The position numbers were made by a program, and so were the translations under genes. The notes under the pieces are model-generated. The model was not told where the DNA came from, did no database searches, and worked only from the letters and a program-made list of their open reading frames with translations. From JAERML01 sp035687895 (GTDB lineage: Bacteria > Bacteroidota > Ignavibacteria > UBA10030 > UBA6906): a DNA stretch of 10,060 nt. This document shows, piece after piece, positions 6,278 through 10,060 of this stretch; within the stretch, counting starts at the first letter, position 1, and each line of letters starts with the position of its first letter. The stretch lies in contig DASRUE010000171.1 of the NCBI GenBank assembly GCA_035687895.1, positions 1 through 10,060 on the forward strand, read 5' to 3'.

Positions 6278-7045
6278 TTATTTGAGGACAGCGTGCTGTA
6301 AGGTGCGTACGGCTCCGTAGAATGAGATGATCAAGAAAACGGCAAACGCGAGGGCCTCAATAATGATGGTGTCGACACTCCCCACGCCGACGGCTGTGTA
6401 CCGCAGCACGTCCGTGTGCCACGTCAGTGGATTCAAAAGCGCCATTGTCTTCAGCCAGGCAGGCATTGTTTCGATCGGATAGAACATGCTGCTGGCAAAC
6501 ATAAGAACGAAGTAGGAGATGTTAAGGAACGTGTTGAAGATGTCGTTCCGGCGGATGCGCAAGGCAAAGATGGCAAGAAAGAAAAACCACGCGGCCGTAC
6601 CGATCACGACTCCCGCGAAAAGAAAGCCGACGGTTTCCCATCGCAGCTCGATACCAAGCGCCAGCACCGCAATGGTAACGGTGAGGACCGACTGTGCAAG
6701 TGAAAGGAGACAGTTGAAGAGTATCTTCCCCAAAAGAAATTCACCGCGAGTCATCGGGTAGGTCAGGAACTCATAGAAAATACCGTTGTCCCGATCCAGG
6801 AAAAATCCAAACGAAGTGTTGGTGGCAATACCAAAGCAAGCCATTGCAAGAACTCCAGGGAGGAAGAACGCGTTATAGCTGAGTGAATTCCCCTGGGCGA
6901 AGACACCGCCCGCCATTGCGCGGTCCAGTCCAACACCAAAGAGAAGAAGATAGATCAGCGGCATTACCATGTCAAAGAAAGCCCACGTCAAACTGGTGAT
7001 CCGGATACGGAACTCCCGGTACATGACGGCAAGGACCATATTCAT
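6278..7045 (-). CDS. ABC-2 type exporter permease
   Basis: This 255-residue integral membrane protein has about six hydrophobic segments. A short cytoplasmic lead (MYREFRIRI) precedes the first, around WAFFDMVMPLIYLLLFGVG. Later segments include FFLPGVLAMACFG, the stretch around LLSLAQSVLTVTIAVLALG, FLFAGVVIGTAAWFFFLAIF and a last helix near LAFAVFLIISFYG. The NPLTWHTDVLRY motif before the final helix is typical of ABC-2 (NodJ/DrrB-like) permeases, which export drugs, lipids or polysaccharides. I chose ATG 7045 because it overlaps the ATPase stop as ATGA and has GGAAGGGG about eight bases upstream. A longer frame from 7192 adds 49 arginine-rich residues inside the ATPase gene and is not credible. 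It should dimerise and pair with the adjacent ATPase. Substrate unknown. Confidence 0.92.
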   Translation of the reverse strand: MNMVLAVMYREFRIRITSLTWAFFDMVMPLIYLLLFGVGLDRAMAGGVFAQGNSLSYNAFFLPGVLAMACFGIATNTSFGFFLDRDNGIFYEFLTYPMTRGEFLLGKILFNCLLSLAQSVLTVTIAVLALGIELRWETVGFLFAGVVIGTAAWFFFLAIFALRIRRNDIFNTFLNISYFVLMFASSMFYPIETMPAWLKTMALLNPLTWHTDVLRYTAVGVGSVDTIIIEALAFAVFLIISFYGAVRTLQHAVLK

Positions 7046-8001
7046 GTCGCGTTCCCCTTCCGCACGTCGGAAAGAATTTCCAGGAAGACATCCTCCAGCG
7101 TCGCACTCGTGACTTCGAGGTCGACGATGGTGTGCTTCCGCGCTAGGCGGGCGATCAATTCGAGCGCGGTTGCCTCGACACCTTTCACACACATCTCAAC
7201 GGTATTGTTCATGCGAGAGAGCTTCAGGAGATTCAGCTGTTGCAGCTCGTCCATTGTTGCCTCATCCAGCGATGCGAATGTCATGCTGATATCGAAGGCG
7301 CTCGACGCGAGCGCCTTGATCGTTTGCAGATCACCCCTGGCGACGAGCTTTCCATGATCGATAATGGCAATCGTGTCACAGAGCTCCTCGGCTTCCTGAA
7401 GAATATGCGTCGTGAGAAAAATCGTCCGTCCACGTCGCGCCTGGTCGCGAATGGCATTCAGGGCAGCCCGCTTGTTGATCGGGTCCATACCGGTTGTGGC
7501 TTCATCAAGGAACACAATCGGTTTATCGACCATGAACACCTTGGCCACCTGCACACGTCGTTTCAAGCCGCCACTGAGGTCCATCACTTTCTGATTGGCA
7601 TAGTCACCCAAGCCGAACTGTTCGATAGCACGGTCGGCTCTTCGCTTGATGTCATGTCCGGGAATGGAATGGAAGCGCGCATACGTAGCCAGGTTATCCT
7701 TCACCGAGAGGTAGAGCTCCACAGCGTTCTCCTGGAGCACCACGCAAATGTTCTTCCGGACTTCCAGGCCACTGCTTTGAACATCATGCCCCATGATGGA
7801 GACGCTGCCACCGGTCGGTCTGATGAGTGTCGTGAGGACGCGAAGAAGGGTGGTTTTCCCGGCGCCATTTCGACCGAGCAGGCCAAAGATCTCGCCGGGT
7901 TTCACATCGAGCGAGAGATTATCCAGGGCGCGCACGGGCGCTTCGGAATTCTCACGATATACCTTGACGAGGTTCTTGACCTCAATTGCCTTGTCAGCCA
8001 T
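7042..8001 (-). CDS. ABC-2 exporter ATP-binding subunit
   Basis: From ATG 8001 this is a 319-residue ABC ATPase. Walker A is GRNGAGKTT (43-51), the Q-loop glutamine is near 90, the signature is LSGGL (142-146), Walker B is IVFLDEA (162-168) and the H-loop histidine is at 199 (TTHILQEAEELCD). The DrrA/CcmA-like arrangement is followed by a C-terminal regulatory region of about 85 residues, ending TLEDVFLEI, which is usual for this exporter class. It powers the permease encoded by the overlapping gene. In-frame TTG 8037 would add 12 residues, but the ATG is preferred because MADKAIEVKNLVKVY is the typical opening. No strong ribosome site is visible. It is the first gene of the minus-strand run, so its promoter should lie in the 8002-8287 gap. 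Confidence 0.95.
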   Translation of the reverse strand: MADKAIEVKNLVKVYRENSEAPVRALDNLSLDVKPGEIFGLLGRNGAGKTTLLRVLTTLIRPTGGSVSIMGHDVQSSGLEVRKNICVVLQENAVELYLSVKDNLATYARFHSIPGHDIKRRADRAIEQFGLGDYANQKVMDLSGGLKRRVQVAKVFMVDKPIVFLDEATTGMDPINKRAALNAIRDQARRGRTIFLTTHILQEAEELCDTIAIIDHGKLVARGDLQTIKALASSAFDISMTFASLDEATMDELQQLNLLKLSRMNNTVEMCVKGVEATALELIARLARKHTIVDLEVTSATLEDVFLEILSDVRKGNAT

Positions 8002-8287
8002 TTGGAGCAGAATTTTCTCAAGTACTATCTGAAGCAAGCCCGACCCGCCGGCTACTCATCTGTGGTCATGTCCTGGGAAAAAGGGGGCCGACGCAACAGA
8101 ATGTCACATAGGTAACGAAAATCGCTCGGAATTCCAAGGATTTGGGCATTCATCTTTCGCCGTAACAAAATGCTCGAACAGAGCGTAGCTATGTGTGGGC
8201 GCGCTGCCGGTAGTTCAATCAGCTCATGATGGGACGAGCGGGTGGTGTGTCTTTTCATAGTGGCAACGAAGATTGGAGTTTCAGAAA
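8002..8287. other. Divergent intergenic region
   Basis: These 286 bases separate the minus-strand ABC exporter from the plus-strand repeat-protein gene, so they should carry promoters for both. I see no convincing sigma-70 or Bacteroidota-type (TTTG/TAnnTTTG) promoter pair, no terminator hairpin and no tandem repeat. A short CCAA-GGAT-TTGG inverted repeat lies near 8134-8145. A GGAG Shine-Dalgarno for the plus-strand gene is at 8275-8278. A 68-codon minus-strand frame (8258-8052) does not look like protein. Confidence 0.5.
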
Positions 8288-10060
8288 ATGTCCCGGCAGT
8301 TCATTCGTATTGCAGCACTTGCTACGATAGTGGTCTCTTCGGCCTTGGGGGGAGAGCGGTCAGTTGTGTCGCTGAAGAATTTCTCCGACGTCGAGTTGAA
8401 GATGGCCGGCATTGAAGTCCCTCAATCCACCACGTTCCACATCAAGGCCTTGGGCGCCGGCGGCGACTATGGCTGGACCTACAAGAGCGACGAGTTGTTT
8501 GCATATGGATGGATCATCAACGCCGACACCCGCAAGCTGGTTTGGAAGATGGACACGGACAACACGTCACGGTCTCGTGATGACAGGGAGTTCGACGAGA
8601 AGGTCACTCTCGAAAGAGGAAGCTACGAAGTATACTTCACCGTGCCCACGTTCTCCTATCACACCACCTTCACGCATTTCTCTGTCAACGTTGATCACCG
8701 ACAGCACCCGTTGTTCGGCAACCATGAGGAGAAAGGCAAAGACTTCTTCGGGTTCTTCAAGAATTGGTGGAGCGACGATGTGGAAAAGAACTGGGAGAGG
8801 CGGTGCAGGAATTGGGGATTGGAAATGTTGGTTGATGATGCCAGGAGCGGTTCCATCAAAACCTTTACACCTCCACGGGAAATCTCCCATACTATTTTGA
8901 AAACGGTCAAACTTGGCGAGGGTGAGCTCGTTCGTCGAGGGTTTACAATCACGGAGCCCACCGCTCTGCGCATCTATGCCCTGGGTGAAGGAACGGGAAA
9001 TTACGATCTCTTCGACTACGGCTGGATCGTGAATGCCGTGACCCGCGCCCCTGTCTGGGAAATGCAGTGGCGCAACATCTCCTGGGCCGGTGGCGCCAAG
9101 AAGAACATTGCATTTGATGGCACCGTCACTCTGGATAAAGGAGAGTACGTCCTCTACTTCGTCACAGATGACAGTCACTCCTCTCTCGATTGGAATGACG
9201 CGCCGCCCTATGATCCGCTACACTGGGGGGTGACGATTGCGGCTACCAACGAAGAAGAGCGGAAAAATGTGAAGCCCTTTACCTACAAGGAGGACCAGAA
9301 CGTTATCGTGAGCATTACACGAGCCACGGACGACGAGGATCGGAGTGAAGGTTTTGCATTGAAGGAGGAAACCAGAGTGCGCGTCTACGCATTCGGCGAA
9401 CGGAGCAACTCACGCAGGCTGATGGCCGACTACGGCATGATCCTCGACGCGCAAACACGAAACAAGATCTGGACGATGGATGTCGACCGTTCGCTCTACG
9501 CCGGTGGGGCATCCAAGAACCGGTATGTGGATGAGATCATCACTCTGCCGAAGGGGAGCTACATCGTATCCTACAAGACGGACGACTCGCATGCGTACAA
9601 CGAATGGAACGCCAAACCCCCGTTCGACCCTGAGCACTACGGCATCACGCTCATGGGCGCGGGCGAAAGGTTCGACAGTGGGGTTGTGACAAAATACGTC
9701 GAGCAGCGCGACCGAAACATGATTGCGCAAATCATCCGCGTTGGGGATGATGCCGACGAAGATAAGAGATTCAAGATTGAAAAGACCTCCAGGGTTCGTG
9801 TATATGCCATTGGCGAAGGACAGAACCGGCAGATGTACGATTATGGGTGGATCGAAAACGCAAAGACCGGTGAGGTGGTGTGGGAGATGACCTACTCCAT
9901 GACGTTCCATGCAGGCGGTCACAGGAAGAACCGGATGGTCAACACGACGATCCTGCTCGACAAGGGTGAATATGTCCTTCATTATCAAAGCGATGACTCT
10001 CACTCGTATGGCAACTGGAACGTCGATCCACCGGAAGACTCACAATACTGGGGGATCACA
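8288..10060 (+). CDS. Secreted multi-repeat protein of unknown function (5' part; runs off the window)
   Basis: This frame has 591 codons from ATG 8288 without a stop to the right edge, so the gene is incomplete. GGAG (8275-8278) precedes the ATG by nine bases. Residues 1 to about 21 form a signal peptide: basic RQFIR, then a hydrophobic IAALATIVVSSALG. The rest is one divergent and three clear copies of a module of about 115 residues. Landmarks are YGWI at 73-76, 244-247 and 519-522 (YGMI 382-385 in the third copy), AGGxxKN in copies 2-4, DDSH at 294, 432 and 569, WNxxPPxDP, and a closing WG[VI]T or YGIT. The period is 138 then 137 residues. A linker at about 141-200 is rich in Trp, Asp and Lys. 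The protein is exported, to periplasm, surface or medium. I recognise no enzyme motif. The repeated DDSH acids and His could bind metal, but this is a guess. Confidence 0.88.
   Translation, partial: MSRQFIRIAALATIVVSSALGGERSVVSLKNFSDVELKMAGIEVPQSTTFHIKALGAGGDYGWTYKSDELFAYGWIINADTRKLVWKMDTDNTSRSRDDREFDEKVTLERGSYEVYFTVPTFSYHTTFTHFSVNVDHRQHPLFGNHEEKGKDFFGFFKNWWSDDVEKNWERRCRNWGLEMLVDDARSGSIKTFTPPREISHTILKTVKLGEGELVRRGFTITEPTALRIYALGEGTGNYDLFDYGWIVNAVTRAPVWEMQWRNISWAGGAKKNIAFDGTVTLDKGEYVLYFVTDDSHSSLDWNDAPPYDPLHWGVTIAATNEEERKNVKPFTYKEDQNVIVSITRATDDEDRSEGFALKEETRVRVYAFGERSNSRRLMADYGMILDAQTRNKIWTMDVDRSLYAGGASKNRYVDEIITLPKGSYIVSYKTDDSHAYNEWNAKPPFDPEHYGITLMGAGERFDSGVVTKYVEQRDRNMIAQIIRVGDDADEDKRFKIEKTSRVRVYAIGEGQNRQMYDYGWIENAKTGEVVWEMTYSMTFHAGGHRKNRMVNTTILLDKGEYVLHYQSDDSHSYGNWNVDPPEDSQYWGIT
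8360..8689 (+). repeat. Repeat unit 1 (divergent) of the secreted protein
   Basis: Residues about 25-134. It keeps FAYGWIINADTRKLVW and the TLERGSYEVYF strand, aligning with the later units, but lacks the AGGxxKN, DDSHS and WNxxPP blocks. Its opening FHIKALGAGG replaces RxYAxGEG. It may be a degenerate or specialised N-terminal copy. Confidence 0.6.
8894..9238 (+). repeat. Repeat unit 2 of the secreted protein
   Basis: Residues about 203-317. It contains the full set of landmarks: GFTITEPT, RIYALGEG, FDYGWIVNA, VWEM, AGGAKKN, TLDKGEYVLY, DDSHSS, WNDAPPYDP and WGVTI. Confidence 0.85.
9299..9652 (+). repeat. Repeat unit 3 of the secreted protein
   Basis: Residues about 338-455. Landmarks in the same order: GFALKEET, RVYAFGER, ADYGMILDA, IWTM, AGGASKN, TLPKGSYIVSY, DDSHAY, WNAKPPFDP and YGITL. 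It begins with VSITRATDDEDRSEG, which parallels the opening of unit 4. Confidence 0.85.
9716..10060 (+). repeat. Repeat unit 4 of the secreted protein (reaches the window edge)
   Basis: Residues about 477-591. Landmarks: RFKIEKTS, RVYAIGEG, YDYGWIENA, VWEM, AGGHRKN, LLDKGEYVLHY, DDSHSY, WNVDPPEDS and WGIT at the last base of the window. Further units or a different C-terminal domain may follow. Confidence 0.85.

Noticed and set aside
7046..7192. 49-residue N-terminal extension of the permease
   Set aside because: It is Arg/Cys-rich and lies wholly inside the ATPase gene; ATG 7045 has an ATGA overlap and a strong Shine-Dalgarno sequence.
7240..8115. 291-codon plus-strand open frame
   Set aside because: It is antisense to an ABC ATPase with all its motifs in order; no domain or signal is visible in the plus-strand translation.
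8052..8258. 68-codon minus-strand frame in the divergent gap
   Set aside because: There is no convincing ribosome site, the composition is unlike protein, and it occupies the space where promoters for both flanking units are expected.
8412..8900. 162-codon plus-strand frame in another phase
   Set aside because: It is an out-of-frame reading of the secreted repeat-protein gene; the correct frame continues through with a signal peptide and conserved repeats.
8567..9178. 203-codon minus-strand frame
   Set aside because: It is antisense to repeat units 1-2; the repeat landmarks are conserved in the plus-strand frame, not here.
9410..10003. 197-codon minus-strand frame
   Set aside because: It is antisense to repeat units 3-4, for the same reason.
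8894..10060. Direct DNA repeats or CRISPR-like array
   Set aside because: The repetition is at protein level, about 412 bases per unit with heavy nucleotide divergence and open coding sequence throughout; there are no short identical repeats with spacers.

Overview
The window is a compact bacterial chromosomal segment of roughly 50-55% GC. Nearly everything from position 8001 down to position 1 lies on the minus strand, in gene runs with short gaps or overlaps (GTGA, TGATG and ATGA junctions). One long plus-strand gene diverges from them at 8288 and runs off the right edge. No rRNA, tRNA, CRISPR array, insertion sequence or phage gene is visible. The organism cannot be named. The mix of genes, a secreted protein that resembles a stalk-domain amidase, a MutY with an unusual C-terminus and the style of the secreted repeat protein make an uncultured lineage of the Bacteroidota/Ignavibacteria (FCB) group a reasonable but weak guess.

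Layout in the direction of minus-strand transcription, right to left: (1) a two-gene ABC-2 exporter, ATPase 8001-7042 and permease 7045-6278, with an ATGA overlap; (2) a short-chain dehydrogenase/reductase, 6267-5512, with an altered active site; (3) thymidylate synthase (5444-4632) overlapping dihydrofolate reductase (4635-4165), the two-enzyme dTMP cycle; (4) a Nudix hydrolase of MutT type (4116-3691), a MutY-type glycosylase (3734-2781) and an Ogg2-type 8-oxoguanine glycosylase/lyase (2781-2143), which overlap or touch and together look like a complete GO (8-oxoguanine) defence set; (5) a lysine-6-dehydrogenase-like saccharopine dehydrogenase family protein (2117-966); (6) a possible 48-residue protein (963-817); (7) a YajQ-family nucleotide-binding protein (779-282); (8) the N-terminus of a secreted protein, probably a cell-wall amidase (281 to the left edge), whose ATG directly follows the yajQ stop codon.

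On the plus strand, 8288-10060 is one uninterrupted 591-codon frame with a signal peptide and no stop inside the window. It encodes an exported protein built from one divergent and three clear copies of a module of about 115 residues with a period of 137-138 residues. The marks of the module are a YAxGEG turn, a DYGWI motif, AGGxxKN, a KGxY strand, DDSHS and a closing WGIT. I cannot link it to a characterised family. It is the main candidate for something undescribed here, because antisense and out-of-frame open frames in the same DNA could easily hide it.

Functionally, the centre of the window combines thymidylate supply (thyA, folA) with clean-up of oxidised guanine in the nucleotide pool (Nudix), at A:8-oxoG (MutY) and at 8-oxoG:C (Ogg2). 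This suggests a nucleotide-quality and genome-integrity operon. The neighbouring exporter, reductase, lysine-dehydrogenase-like enzyme, YajQ and amidase have no evident link to it beyond shared orientation.
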